DNA of 42,166 bases from Planctomycetota bacterium (GTDB lineage Bacteria > Planctomycetota > Phycisphaerae > UBA1845 > PWPN01), in assembly GCA_022711465.1 (NCBI GenBank), contig JAKLEZ010000038.1:1-42166 (forward strand). The letters are read 5' to 3'. Below the pieces are notes generated by a model that saw only the letters and a list, made by a program, of their open reading frames with translations, ran no database searches and was not told where the DNA came from. Shown piece after piece: positions 34,601 through 42,166 of the stretch (positions are counted from its first letter, which is position 1; every line of letters begins with the position of its first letter). The position numbers and the translations under genes are program-made.

Positions 34601-37600
34601 ACGATTTCTCGGACACAGAGCTGGCCCAAAGGTACAAGTGCTTGACGCTCGGCCTCGACGCATTCAGCGACCGGCCTACCTTCAGTGAATACGACGCCAT
34701 CAACGACGTGGAGGTGTTCGGTCTGCCCACGAACTGGGTCATTGAGGCGCGGTATACCTATCAAGAGTCCGGGTACCGTGCATATGGCATGCATACCGTG
34801 ATGCGCCCGGATGGTACTTCCAGCCTGGAGTACTGCAACCCATATATGAGCGCCAACGGGCCCGGAAATGGGCAGATCCTTGATGCCGCAGAGTCGCCGA
34901 ATCCGCTGCTCAAGGTCGTGGTCAATCGCCGGGGCGAGGGCAACTCGAGCGCCCTGGTTCAGAACCGGACCGTGTACTGGTGGTGGGGGGGGCCTGACTT
35001 CAGTGGCCATCCAATCCAATACCACCATCTGCGGGCCGTGTTCCGCAACGACAGCATCAACGCCGCCTTGCGCAAGGCCAGGGAAATGCTGCCGAGGGTG
35101 ACAGAAAACATCCTTCTCGAAGACGTCGGCTGGGAGAAGTACGCCGACTTGTCCACAAAACCGCTGGTTTACACTGGCAGCGACTTGGAAAAAGCCGCCA
35201 TGTACCAGTTGGCCCAGACCTGCCAATTGGATCTCAACTACACCGTCTACGCAACGACCGGCGTCCGTGATTTCGTTGACCGACGCCGGGGATTCGAGGG
35301 CGATTTCGCCCTGTACCGGTTCATCGTCTATCCGAGGGATGGTGGTTCCGTGGCCAGAAGCGCCGGGGCGCAGCTGAGCCCGGGTCTTCCGGTCTTCGAT
35401 CCTACCCTGTTTCGTTACCCGTATCGCGTGCCCAAGGTCACCAGCTACTGCCAGTCGGACGCCGAGTTCATGAATCCGGATTTCAACGCGCCCCGTTTCG
35501 TGATGATGATCGACGAGAAATCAGATTCTGTTCACTACAACGCCTTCACGCGCAGCGGCCTTCGTACACGACGAGTCCTTGAACTCAACCCGGCAGGCCT
35601 GGTCTTGAAGGATCGGAAGTGGTCCTTCGAAAGCAGCCCCGACGGCTCCGTCGCGACTGACACCGGGCAATCCGAGCGGTTCGTTTACGACACCCACGGC
35701 AGGGGTAAGCTGTTGGAACGTCGGACGCTGGGCTGGGACGCCGCGACCGATGGTCAGGAAAACAGCGAGGGACTGATCTACGTGTATCGCTACGCGGGAG
35801 GAACCGTTGACCGCCCGGAGGGCGAGTTGGAGGCGGTCGGAGTGAAGCGGGGAGTCAACGGTGCTCCGGCGTTCACGAGCTACACGGTCAGGCACCAGCA
35901 CCGGCCGGAACTCGTACTTACACAGGTTGACTTCCCATCCCCCGTTCTGGACTACAAAACCGCGGCCGGAAACAGAACGGACACGACCTATGATTTCTAT
36001 CCGCCCCCGTACGATCCTGACTTGCCCGAGTCCGTGCTCTGGAAACGCCGAGCCATCAAGGAGGTCGTCATTCGTGGTCCGGCGGGCCAAGGTTCCAGGG
36101 CCGGCAACGCCGTCTGCCTGTTCAGACACATGCTCTTCAACGAACTGGGAAGCCAAGTCTGGTCGGGCGAAGGCAGCTGCACTTCACCCGAATATACCCC
36201 TATCGTGTTCTATGTCACTCACGACGAGTACGATGATTATGGTCGCCAGACACTGCATGCGGTAGACCCCGACCCGACCGAGTTCGCCTATCCTGAAGGG
36301 TGGGCCCGCGTCGGGAATGGACAACCGCTGAATCTCAGAATGGAGCTTCACTACGACGACTTCGGCCTTACCTGGACCAGGTCCCCCGACGGACGCGAGC
36401 AGCACATCGTGCGTATTCTGGATCCTCTGGACCCTCAGGCATTGACGATCTGGAAATACTCGGACGTGGTGGCCGTCATCGGCCAGGGCGGGGCGGTGTC
36501 TCACGAAGTTCGGCAGCCGGTCGAGATTCAACGATACGAAGGGCTGAGCCTGAAATCCACGCAACAGGTGAAGATCCCGCTTCTGGCAGCCTACCCGCCC
36601 CAAGGTACCGAGGCGTACGGTCCAGCCGATGTCATCTCGGACTCCACGCTCACCTACGATGATTCCGGCAGGAATGTGGTCGGCCTTTCGAGCGGGGGTG
36701 TCAACGCGGGTGTTGTCTCGGCGAGCGTGAGCTACCATCCGAATGGAGAGATCGCGAGCGAGAAGGCGCCCGATGGTACGATCACGCGTTACGTCTACGA
36801 TCAGAGGGGGCGGCTGGATCGGATCTACCGGGGAACCCACGACGAGCACTGGGGAACCTCCTGCGATCCGGGCCATGATCCGACGTGCGACACATCGACT
36901 TGGCTCGACGACCTGATCCTCGTTGAGAAGCGATACTACGGAACGGGCATTGCTGATGCCGGCAAGTTGGTTACGGTACGCCACTATCGTGATGAGACCA
37001 GCAACCCCTATCACATCTGGGACACGACTCTGAACGATGACCAGGGCGGCTACTCGCCACCTTTGAACGAGGACGAGGTGGGCTGGACCGACGTTCACCG
37101 CTACGACTGGCGCGGGCGCGAGGTGTGGGTCACACGGTACGGCCCCAGCGATGGCCAGGGGCGGCAAACGGCGCTGACCCACACGATGACCTGGTACGAC
37201 AACATGGATCGGCCCTGCTTCATCGCCGAGTACGGCGGCGAACTACCCGGTGCTTCCACCCTGTCACTGACTCCGGAGGGTGTTCTCAGCCCGGACATGA
37301 CCTACGATGGGATCGAACACAACGGCAGTGCCATCGTCGCCCTGCTGAGCGTCGCGCCGACACCGATCAGTCTGACGGAGAACATCTATGATAGCTACGG
37401 CCGGACCAGTGAGGTCCGCCACTACCGGAACAGCGGCGAGTACACATCCACGTTCAGTTACTACGATTACGGGGGTCGTCTGCTGGAGAAGCTCACTCCA
37501 AACGGCCTCGTCCGGAAGTACGAATACAATGCCAACGGCCAGCAGATCTGGAGTCGAAGTGAAGCCGACGGGGTGGCCGTCAGCAAGTCAGAGACACGCT

Positions 37601-40600
37601 ACAACGCTCTCGGTCAGGCGGCCGAGAACATCAGCTATGAGCTCAAAGCGGGCGCAGCTGGCACGGCGGAGAGCGACTATGTCAAGAGCTGGCGCTTCAA
37701 CTGGTACGACCAGGCGGGCAAGACGATCGCCATCGCTGACTACGGCACCCACGCCGACACCTTCACGACCGGGACGGCTCCAACGCGTGGAGATCACCCG
37801 CCTGTCAGCTCGACGGGTGCACGGGTTACACATTACGAATACGACCAAGCAGGGCGCCAGAAACGGATCACCAACCCGGACGGAACGGTCACGGAGAACG
37901 AGTACGACGGCCTGGGACGCCTCATTCTGACCACCGAAGACGCCGACGGCCTCCATCGTCAAACGGCATACCGGTACGAGTGTTGCGGGCCTTCCGGGCA
38001 AAACTGCACGGGCAATCGACTTGTGGCCGTAGCGGCGATCGTGCCGATCTCCAGCCGTGCGGGCCGAGTCAACCGGTGGGCGGACATCGATTGGCAGGCG
38101 AGCGAAGGTTCCCTCCAAGTGACCGGTCTCACCTATGGGGCAGATGTGGTCAACACCGCTGGGCGTGTCATCAGCGAGAACAATGGCTGGATCAAGGACG
38201 TTCACTACCCCGACCCGACGACCGGGCAGCCCTCTGCGGCCGCCTCCTTCACATTCACGTACTACAGCGATGGTTCGGTCGCATCACGCAAGGACGCCAA
38301 GAACAACGAGTTCCGATACCGCTACGATGAGGTCGGCCGGCTGGTGCGTGTGGATTTCACCGGGCAATCGGCCTACGCAGGGGCCGATCCAAGCTGCGGC
38401 TACTTGACCTTCGCGTATACCGCCGAGGGGAAGTTGGATCTCGCAACGGCCTTCGACACAACGGGGACGATACGCTTCCAGAACAGGTCCGACTACGACG
38501 ACCGGGGCAACCTGGTTCGTGAGTATCAATCTCACGCCGGGGTGGTCACAACATCTACCCCCGCCATCCAGTACGGCTGGTCGTATCAGCCGTACGATGC
38601 GGGGAACCCCGGCGGCAACTTCGACCGGTTGACCGGCATGGTCTACCCCAAGCGCCCGGACGACGGTTGGCAACGGGTCCTGACCTTCAACTACGGGGAC
38701 GCCCCCGGCGATCTGGACAGCCGCTTGAACCGCGTCACCCGGATCCTGGACGGCGTCACCCGCGACGGCAGCATGCCGAATACCAGCCCGGTGGCCGGCT
38801 ACACCTACATGGGTGCGTCCCGGCGGGTTAGCATGAGACTGGGCGATCCGGACGCCCCGGTCGTTCTGCAGAACTTCGTTGACGCTGATGGCTCTGTCGG
38901 CCTGGATCGGTTTGGCCGAGTCAAGGACCTTCACTTCAGGAAGTCCGATGGCACGACCATCCACCGGTATGAGTATGCCTACGACTTGGCCGGCAACCGC
39001 GTTTCGTCGCGGGTGACCCAGGCCCCGACGCCGGGCATGCCGGAGGTACCTCACCACAACGACCGGTCCTACAAATACGAATACGACAAGCTGAACCGGC
39101 TCAAGATCTCCGATCTCGGTCGGCTGGACAATGACGGTGCGGCCATCGTGCCCGACGCGACCGTCACCCTTGCCCGCAGGTCGGAGTGGGAACTGGACGC
39201 ACTGGGCAACTGGGCTGACCTGTTCGTCAGGGAGGACCCGAACGGCGACGGCGTCTACGGCGGAGCCGGCGAGCCCTGGCTGGATCAGGGCCTTGTCACC
39301 AGCGCCGCCAACGCGATCAGCCAATTGGTGTGGAGAAGTCCCGGTGCGCCGAACGCCAACCGGACGGAGTTCGTCCATGACTTGGCCGGAAACCTTGTAT
39401 TTGACGGCACTTACGTCTACCAGTACGACGCCTGGAATCGGCTCGTCCAGGTCAACCTGAGGGGTACGCTGCAGTGTACGCCCGCCAACCCGGATACGAG
39501 CGACTTCACCGTGGCCGGTCAGCTTGCCCCGATTCAGAGTCGCGCCATCGGTGCCCTGGTCGGCTGTTACGTCTACGACGCTGTCGGCCGGCTGATCACG
39601 GCCAGTGAGCTGACAACGAGCGGTCTCAAGGCCGTCGACTACTACTACGATGGCATCCGCCGTATCCAGGAGATCGTTGACGACGGTGACCAGGACCCGA
39701 ACACCACGGACACGACCCGTGCCGAGTACGTCTACGGCCCGGAGTACGTGGATGAATTCGTCCTGCAGAGTTGCCCGAACGGCCAGGCCGGCAGCATCAC
39801 CCAGGGCATCCCGAACGACGGCCAACGCCGGCTCTACATGCTCCAGGACGCCAATTACAGCGTCATGGCCCTGGTGGACGAGTCGGGCAACGTCTGGGAG
39901 CAGTATCAGTGGGACCCTTACGGCACTCTGGCCATCAAAGACACCCTCATTTCTCCCGCTCCGACCAACCGCGCCGGCCACCAAGGCTTGTTCTTCTACC
40001 GCTTCGATAGCGGAATCGGCACCCCGCTCGATACCGCCGCAAGCGGGCTCTACTACAACCGCAACCGATGGTATAGCCCAAAACTGGGCCGGTTCACGTC
40101 GAAGGATCCGAATGAAACGGGTGAAGTTGTCGTGTCGGCCATGGCCCGCAGCGGCGAGGCTGTTTCCATTCTGGCTGGGGCGTTCGGGGCCTCTGGTCGT
40201 TTTGCCGACGGAACAAACCTCTACGGGTACTTGCGGAACAATCCACTCAATGGCCTCGATCCGCTTGGGTTGTATGACAGCTTCTCGGACGTTGACAATC
40301 GGATGGCCGATATCGCAGGCCAGAAGCTCTATGCTCTCGGGATGATCAACGAGGGGGCAAAGTGGGCCTCCATCGGTCTGAAGACAGCGGTCAGCGTTGC
40401 CAGTACGTTTCTACCTGGCTCGGGCCTTTTCGAGGCCTTCCGTAGCGTCCTAGTTGTCCAAGATGGCAAGGGTGGTTTCTGGGATGCGCTTAACATTGCG
40501 ACGGCGGCGTTCCCGTTGGCAAGACAGGCAGCACTCGTCGCAAGTGGAGTCGGCAGCGCGTATGTGGGATTCAAGGCGGTCATGCGAGTCAGGAAGTACG

Positions 40601-40956
40601 TGTCTAGGACTTTGAGTGTCTGTGGCAAGATGGTCCAGCATCATACGATTCCTCGATGCGTGCTGGCTAGACTGGAAAGAACGCCCGGCAGTGTCTATTC
40701 TCAGGTCTTAGGACGGTCACGAGGTTCGAATATGATAAGGTGGAATATCCCTGAGGATATCCACCAACTGGATGTGCACGGGCCCCTGGGTGCGAGCATT
40801 CAGGGGGTGCCACTGGATGGCGGTCAGTACATTACCGCTTGGGAAAACGAAATCGCGGCCGCCGGCGGATACACGGCACTGACAGTAGACGAAGTCTACG
40901 AGATCCGTGACAAACTCGTGGGGTGGTTCGATCTGGAACAATACCGCCCAAGGTAA
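31621..40956 (+). CDS. Giant RHS/YD-repeat polymorphic toxin with dockerin-like and TSP3 N-terminal modules and HNH-like tip
   Basis: The protein is ~3111 residues from the ATG at 31621, which follows GGAGGAAAG and opens a signal or anchor sequence ('FGIGLLLLGTVPASLL'); an upstream start at 31546 is unsupported. Residues ~175-200 and ~310-385 are dockerin-like calcium loops ('DMDIDGDVDQRDFGII', 'DLNADNSVDGDDLAVF'). Residues ~420-620 are about six thrombospondin type-3 repeats ('DNCPAVPNPDQEDADGDG'). RHS/YD repeats fill ~690-2780, as expected for a beta-cage. The RHS core runs to ~2886 ('LYYNRNRWYSPKLGRF', 'NLYGYLRNNPLNGLDPLGLYD') with a ~30-residue insertion after 'SKDPNE'. The tip (2887-3111) has a hydrophobic pre-toxin part and a putative nuclease motif. 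It is probably surface-exposed and contact-dependent; exported without an obvious T6SS adaptor. Confidence 0.92.
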   Translation: MNTGAVRPIIRFGIGLLLLGTVPASLLTGWPFGRSMPWERQAVARQTTPPDLALVGAVSRKAPHACGTPAEFDVSVPLDGQQAVEGRLNDDGTGDLELVLTFSVPVRAADGTLDTTEILVTGGVLGRAEVAGAQLTLFIQVEAELACVQVGVTGLVDDATGTQPLVLPGALSIAVLPADVDGNARADATDAAVTRSVCGQAAAIASRTGAIQNADPLPIGHVVPVRRPLLVAQPFNASEVGVVGQVESPVGSTAAGGAQSPSPSIAAPLEQSGPDLETPRRATGVTSITAATTWDAGVCTGYCAYTIPQFDMDIDGDVDQRDFGIIQSCWGCHVEQGVLHGCPEFETSEGAVNCLYADLNADNSVDGDDLAVFARCHSGPDVPGDPRCGDRNCNGILDAYEIRWCTGCGERLDVDADLIPSECDNCPIYNPDQADHDGDGTGDVCDNCPAVPNPDQEDADGDGIGNACDSNAGADGDEDGVPNATDNCPTASNPNQQDSDRDTLGDACDNCPTVTNQAQIDSDGDGIGNACDNCPTVVCLDPKDTDDDGVGDVCDPDADDDGICNVGGPLADTVPGVPAGGCQAGPNGQDNCLLIANYDAADQDGDGAGDACDPCPNTPPQDCAGAEFASRCWGRPSEAWGAPAGFGANLDVSQGFGPPDFPPLSLNPVTGTAPLISSDMDQAVGDRFRFAVRVTQNGLVDMATGSPLLREVDFELPFGGAVFRHVRTYGDDVAAEAFAWCSDSEPCTYSGSQACYEGNPNGSFWDWVGTNWMMGENPVFLFSAEYKNIVTPGPRRCYFIPDAHHAIPFEWNGGAGRYEAPAWFDATLTCKGAFNNDATKPAEFQVQLHRGALTYTIRPLYEDDWQIPVPPDQTVSVHAPPSEGGRGFPYIGIVDRIQDRYGNAVEMVYCDNSRPFTCGEAPPSGCLRCCQYCNRKGQLSAVRLRDSGGAVRWTLLYTYREFGHIHDDGPSDYTTHRPGLHQQTMLHSVHVYKDDFSDTELAQRYKCLTLGLDAFSDRPTFSEYDAINDVEVFGLPTNWVIEARYTYQESGYRAYGMHTVMRPDGTSSLEYCNPYMSANGPGNGQILDAAESPNPLLKVVVNRRGEGNSSALVQNRTVYWWWGGPDFSGHPIQYHHLRAVFRNDSINAALRKAREMLPRVTENILLEDVGWEKYADLSTKPLVYTGSDLEKAAMYQLAQTCQLDLNYTVYATTGVRDFVDRRRGFEGDFALYRFIVYPRDGGSVARSAGAQLSPGLPVFDPTLFRYPYRVPKVTSYCQSDAEFMNPDFNAPRFVMMIDEKSDSVHYNAFTRSGLRTRRVLELNPAGLVLKDRKWSFESSPDGSVATDTGQSERFVYDTHGRGKLLERRTLGWDAATDGQENSEGLIYVYRYAGGTVDRPEGELEAVGVKRGVNGAPAFTSYTVRHQHRPELVLTQVDFPSPVLDYKTAAGNRTDTTYDFYPPPYDPDLPESVLWKRRAIKEVVIRGPAGQGSRAGNAVCLFRHMLFNELGSQVWSGEGSCTSPEYTPIVFYVTHDEYDDYGRQTLHAVDPDPTEFAYPEGWARVGNGQPLNLRMELHYDDFGLTWTRSPDGREQHIVRILDPLDPQALTIWKYSDVVAVIGQGGAVSHEVRQPVEIQRYEGLSLKSTQQVKIPLLAAYPPQGTEAYGPADVISDSTLTYDDSGRNVVGLSSGGVNAGVVSASVSYHPNGEIASEKAPDGTITRYVYDQRGRLDRIYRGTHDEHWGTSCDPGHDPTCDTSTWLDDLILVEKRYYGTGIADAGKLVTVRHYRDETSNPYHIWDTTLNDDQGGYSPPLNEDEVGWTDVHRYDWRGREVWVTRYGPSDGQGRQTALTHTMTWYDNMDRPCFIAEYGGELPGASTLSLTPEGVLSPDMTYDGIEHNGSAIVALLSVAPTPISLTENIYDSYGRTSEVRHYRNSGEYTSTFSYYDYGGRLLEKLTPNGLVRKYEYNANGQQIWSRSEADGVAVSKSETRYNALGQAAENISYELKAGAAGTAESDYVKSWRFNWYDQAGKTIAIADYGTHADTFTTGTAPTRGDHPPVSSTGARVTHYEYDQAGRQKRITNPDGTVTENEYDGLGRLILTTEDADGLHRQTAYRYECCGPSGQNCTGNRLVAVAAIVPISSRAGRVNRWADIDWQASEGSLQVTGLTYGADVVNTAGRVISENNGWIKDVHYPDPTTGQPSAAASFTFTYYSDGSVASRKDAKNNEFRYRYDEVGRLVRVDFTGQSAYAGADPSCGYLTFAYTAEGKLDLATAFDTTGTIRFQNRSDYDDRGNLVREYQSHAGVVTTSTPAIQYGWSYQPYDAGNPGGNFDRLTGMVYPKRPDDGWQRVLTFNYGDAPGDLDSRLNRVTRILDGVTRDGSMPNTSPVAGYTYMGASRRVSMRLGDPDAPVVLQNFVDADGSVGLDRFGRVKDLHFRKSDGTTIHRYEYAYDLAGNRVSSRVTQAPTPGMPEVPHHNDRSYKYEYDKLNRLKISDLGRLDNDGAAIVPDATVTLARRSEWELDALGNWADLFVREDPNGDGVYGGAGEPWLDQGLVTSAANAISQLVWRSPGAPNANRTEFVHDLAGNLVFDGTYVYQYDAWNRLVQVNLRGTLQCTPANPDTSDFTVAGQLAPIQSRAIGALVGCYVYDAVGRLITASELTTSGLKAVDYYYDGIRRIQEIVDDGDQDPNTTDTTRAEYVYGPEYVDEFVLQSCPNGQAGSITQGIPNDGQRRLYMLQDANYSVMALVDESGNVWEQYQWDPYGTLAIKDTLISPAPTNRAGHQGLFFYRFDSGIGTPLDTAASGLYYNRNRWYSPKLGRFTSKDPNETGEVVVSAMARSGEAVSILAGAFGASGRFADGTNLYGYLRNNPLNGLDPLGLYDSFSDVDNRMADIAGQKLYALGMINEGAKWASIGLKTAVSVASTFLPGSGLFEAFRSVLVVQDGKGGFWDALNIATAAFPLARQAALVASGVGSAYVGFKAVMRVRKYVSRTLSVCGKMVQHHTIPRCVLARLERTPGSVYSQVLGRSRGSNMIRWNIPEDIHQLDVHGPLGASIQGVPLDGGQYITAWENEIAAAGGYTALTVDEVYEIRDKLVGWFDLEQYRPR
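40279..40956 (+). other. Variable C-terminal tip of the RHS protein, putative HNH/AHH-like nuclease toxin
   Basis: These ~225 residues follow the DPLGLYD cleavage-site motif of RHS proteins, where toxin domains begin. The first ~110 are hydrophobic and glycine/alanine-rich ('TFLPGSGLFEAF', 'VASGVGSAYVGFKAVM'), as in pre-toxin or membrane-crossing segments. Then come H3007-H3008 in 'VQHHTIPRCVLARL' and N3042...H3048...H3053 in 'RWNIPEDIHQLDVHG'. That order of H-H, N and H residues resembles HNH/AHH-type metal nucleases, but I recognise no named family. GC is much lower than in the RHS backbone: 31 of 60 bases at 40621-40680 against 41 of 60 at 39541-39600 (counted by hand). Confidence 0.6.
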
Positions 40957-40971
40957 CCCAACGAGAGTAGC

Positions 40972-41910
40972 ATGCAACCAGATCTGAAGAGTTTCTGTGT
41001 GAACGGTCACTATCTCATTGGTGCCAGTCTGGATATGCACGTGATTATCCTTGATCCGGACGGTCTTTCTGTTGTCAACGATGTCAACTTCGAGGCGGAC
41101 TGCATAGACTGCTATTCCCTCTCCTGGGATGGCATGTTCTTGGCCGCTGCATTTGGATTTGAGAGATTCTGTAGCGTCGAAGTAGTCAAATTGGCGCCAA
41201 ATGTCGCTGTCTTATCCGACTTTCGCAATGCCGCAACGGTGCACCGGCTTGACAGAGTCCACGTCTTGGACGTGGGAATCTCCCCGAACGGCGAGACTCT
41301 AGTGTACTGTCATGCGACCAAGCCAGCAGGATGCGCGGTGCACTTGCCAAGTGGTGAGCGACTGAAGCTGCCCAATACCATTGCTCCGACAAATGGAGCA
41401 TGGCTAACGGACGGAGCAGTGTTACCTTTCCTCCGCAAGAAAGGAGGCATTCGTGTCTCTTACCGCCCCTTGACCTTGCGTACGGTGGAGTTGCCCTCTG
41501 ATGCAAGGATCTGGCGCATGACTGCTCATGTCGGCGCAGACACCGTTTTCATGGTGGATGCCAAGCAGCGAGTCTTCAGTTTATGTGCGAATACACTGGA
41601 GTCCATCTGGCAGACACGAGTCTCTGAAGCTGGTGGATGGATCACCTGCTCGGGTGATGCCCGGTTCATTGCCGTTCAGGAGTCTGACGATAGAGAGCGG
41701 TTCAAGGGAATTCTCATACTCGACTCGCGATCAGGAAAGCCCATTCGTCGACTAAGGGAGTGTGATCTGGCCAGCTATCCTCTTGACGGTCCTCGGTTCT
41801 TGTGCCGTTCAGGGAGGTTCCTGAATGCCGAAACTGAGAAGTTCGAAGAAGGTGTTAGCGCTCCGAAGTTCTGGAGTACGATCTTGGCACAGAAGCCTGG
41901 GCCCCGATAG
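40972..41910 (+). CDS. Unrecognised beta-propeller-like protein, candidate immunity protein for the RHS tip
   Basis: The 312-residue protein starts 15 bases after the RHS stop, with CGAGAG upstream, and has no signal peptide, so it is cytoplasmic. I do not recognise a named family. It has repeated beta-strand blocks separated by turns of the S-x-D/G type ('LSWDGMFLAAAFG', 'VGISPNGETLVYCHA', 'CSGDARFIAVQES', 'GILILDSRSGKPIRRL'), as in WD40/YVTN-like propellers, perhaps five to six blades. GC is low for this genome (30 of 60 bases at 41101-41160, counted by hand), like the adjoining toxin tip. The tight spacing and shared composition suggest the two were acquired together. Immunity genes normally sit exactly here, but the function is inference; it may also be an orphan propeller. 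Confidence 0.7.
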   Translation: MQPDLKSFCVNGHYLIGASLDMHVIILDPDGLSVVNDVNFEADCIDCYSLSWDGMFLAAAFGFERFCSVEVVKLAPNVAVLSDFRNAATVHRLDRVHVLDVGISPNGETLVYCHATKPAGCAVHLPSGERLKLPNTIAPTNGAWLTDGAVLPFLRKKGGIRVSYRPLTLRTVELPSDARIWRMTAHVGADTVFMVDAKQRVFSLCANTLESIWQTRVSEAGGWITCSGDARFIAVQESDDRERFKGILILDSRSGKPIRRLRECDLASYPLDGPRFLCRSGRFLNAETEKFEEGVSAPKFWSTILAQKPGPR

Positions 41911-41948
41911 GAGCCCAAGGCTATCCTCCACAAGGAGGTCTATGCTGC

Positions 41949-42038
41949 ACGCTGAAAAAGCACGCTAAGAACAGAAGCCATTGATTTGGTTTGGAGGGAC
42001 GCTGAAAAAGGGTCAGAAGCCATTGATTTGGTGTGGAG
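41949..42038. repeat. Two direct repeats upstream of the RAYT transposase gene
   Basis: Repeat 1 (41949-41995) and repeat 2 (41999-42038) share ACGCTGAAAAAG, then CAGAAGCCATTGATTTGGT and TGGAG. They differ by a 14-base against 6-base stretch between the two blocks. The first copy also contains CACGCT twice. Sequences of the type GAAAAAGGGTCAG...ATTGATTT are typical neighbours of REP-associated tyrosine transposase genes. A solo copy occurs at 25479. They may be transposase recognition sites. Confidence 0.6.
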
Positions 42039-42057
42039 ACGGTGGTAGAGCGGTTCC

Positions 42058-42166
42058 ATGGCCAGGCGACCACGAACGGCATTGGGCGGGATCGCGTATC
42101 ATGTCATGAACCGGGTGTCCGGCGAGCAGGAACTGTTCCAGGACAACGGGGACTACGAGGCGTTCG
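42058..42166 (+). CDS. REP-associated (Y1, IS200/IS605-like) transposase, 5' part, cut by window end
   Basis: Thirty-six codons are visible before the window ends. They begin M-A-R-R-P-R and continue with 'GGIAYHVMNRVSGEQELF' and 'GDYEAF', the standard start of RAYT/Y1 transposases (Pfam PF01797). In that family this segment forms the first strand and helix of the ferredoxin-like HUH fold. The catalytic HUH and Tyr residues lie beyond the window. The upstream direct repeats at 41949-42038 support the call. Whether the gene is intact cannot be judged. Confidence 0.8.
   Translation, partial: MARRPRTALGGIAYHVMNRVSGEQELFQDNGDYEAF

Noticed and set aside
38284..39984. 566-codon minus-strand frame opposite the RHS gene
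   Set aside because: Antisense to YD repeats; Val/Arg/Gly-rich translation produced by the regular codon pattern of the repeats.

Overview
The window looks like a chromosomal segment of a planctomycete, most plausibly of the Phycisphaerae type. The evidence is high GC, many exported proteins, paired EF-hand/dockerin-like modules next to a recurring C-S-G-P motif, an ECF sigma factor overlapping a membrane Ser/Thr kinase gene, a hydrazine-synthase-alpha-like PD40/CXXCH protein, DUF1080 and NPCBM modules, and a very large RHS protein. This placement is inferred from gene content; no rRNA or other phylogenetic marker is present.

Layout. A tRNA-Phe(GAA) with a good promoter lies near the left end. 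From about 0.8 to 16 kb there is a loose polysaccharide/carbohydrate block: a secreted glycoside-hydrolase-like protein, a ZU5-like lipoprotein, a two-gene GT39/GT2 membrane glycosyltransferase operon, a PhoPQ-related alpha/beta hydrolase, a Tat-exported aldo/keto reductase, an SDR oxidoreductase, a GH27 alpha-galactosidase with an NPCBM domain, a small membrane protein, a DUF1080-VOC fusion and a GH10 xylanase. From about 16 to 24 kb are three large surface or periplasmic proteins on the minus strand: a LamG/PD40 protein with two CXXCH motifs, an FG-GAP/Ig/dockerin-like protein, and a glycine-rich dockerin-like protein. From 24.3 to 30.3 kb are a Cys/Met-metabolism PLP enzyme, the overlapping ECF sigma/Ser-Thr kinase pair, and a KASIII-like enzyme that keeps only the catalytic cysteine. 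A 42-residue lipoprotein-like gene precedes the divergent RHS gene.

The most interesting segment is 31.6 to 42.2 kb. It holds a ~3100-residue RHS/YD-repeat protein whose N-terminus carries dockerin-like and thrombospondin type-3 calcium repeats and whose last ~225 residues form a variable tip with an HNH-like His/Asn signature. Directly behind it lies an unrecognised 312-residue beta-propeller-like gene, a candidate immunity protein. The tip and this gene are clearly lower in GC than the RHS backbone. They are followed by direct repeats and the start of a REP-associated (Y1/RAYT-type) transposase gene cut by the window end. A solo relative of those repeats sits at 25479. The segment reads as a polymorphic toxin/immunity cassette swapped onto a conserved surface filament.

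The other non-coding features are candidate sigma-70-type promoters, one terminator-like hairpin after the SDR gene, a 12-bp palindrome in front of the xylanase gene, a five-copy heptamer array and an ATCTGTGTC inverted repeat. No rRNA, CRISPR array or complete insertion sequence was seen.
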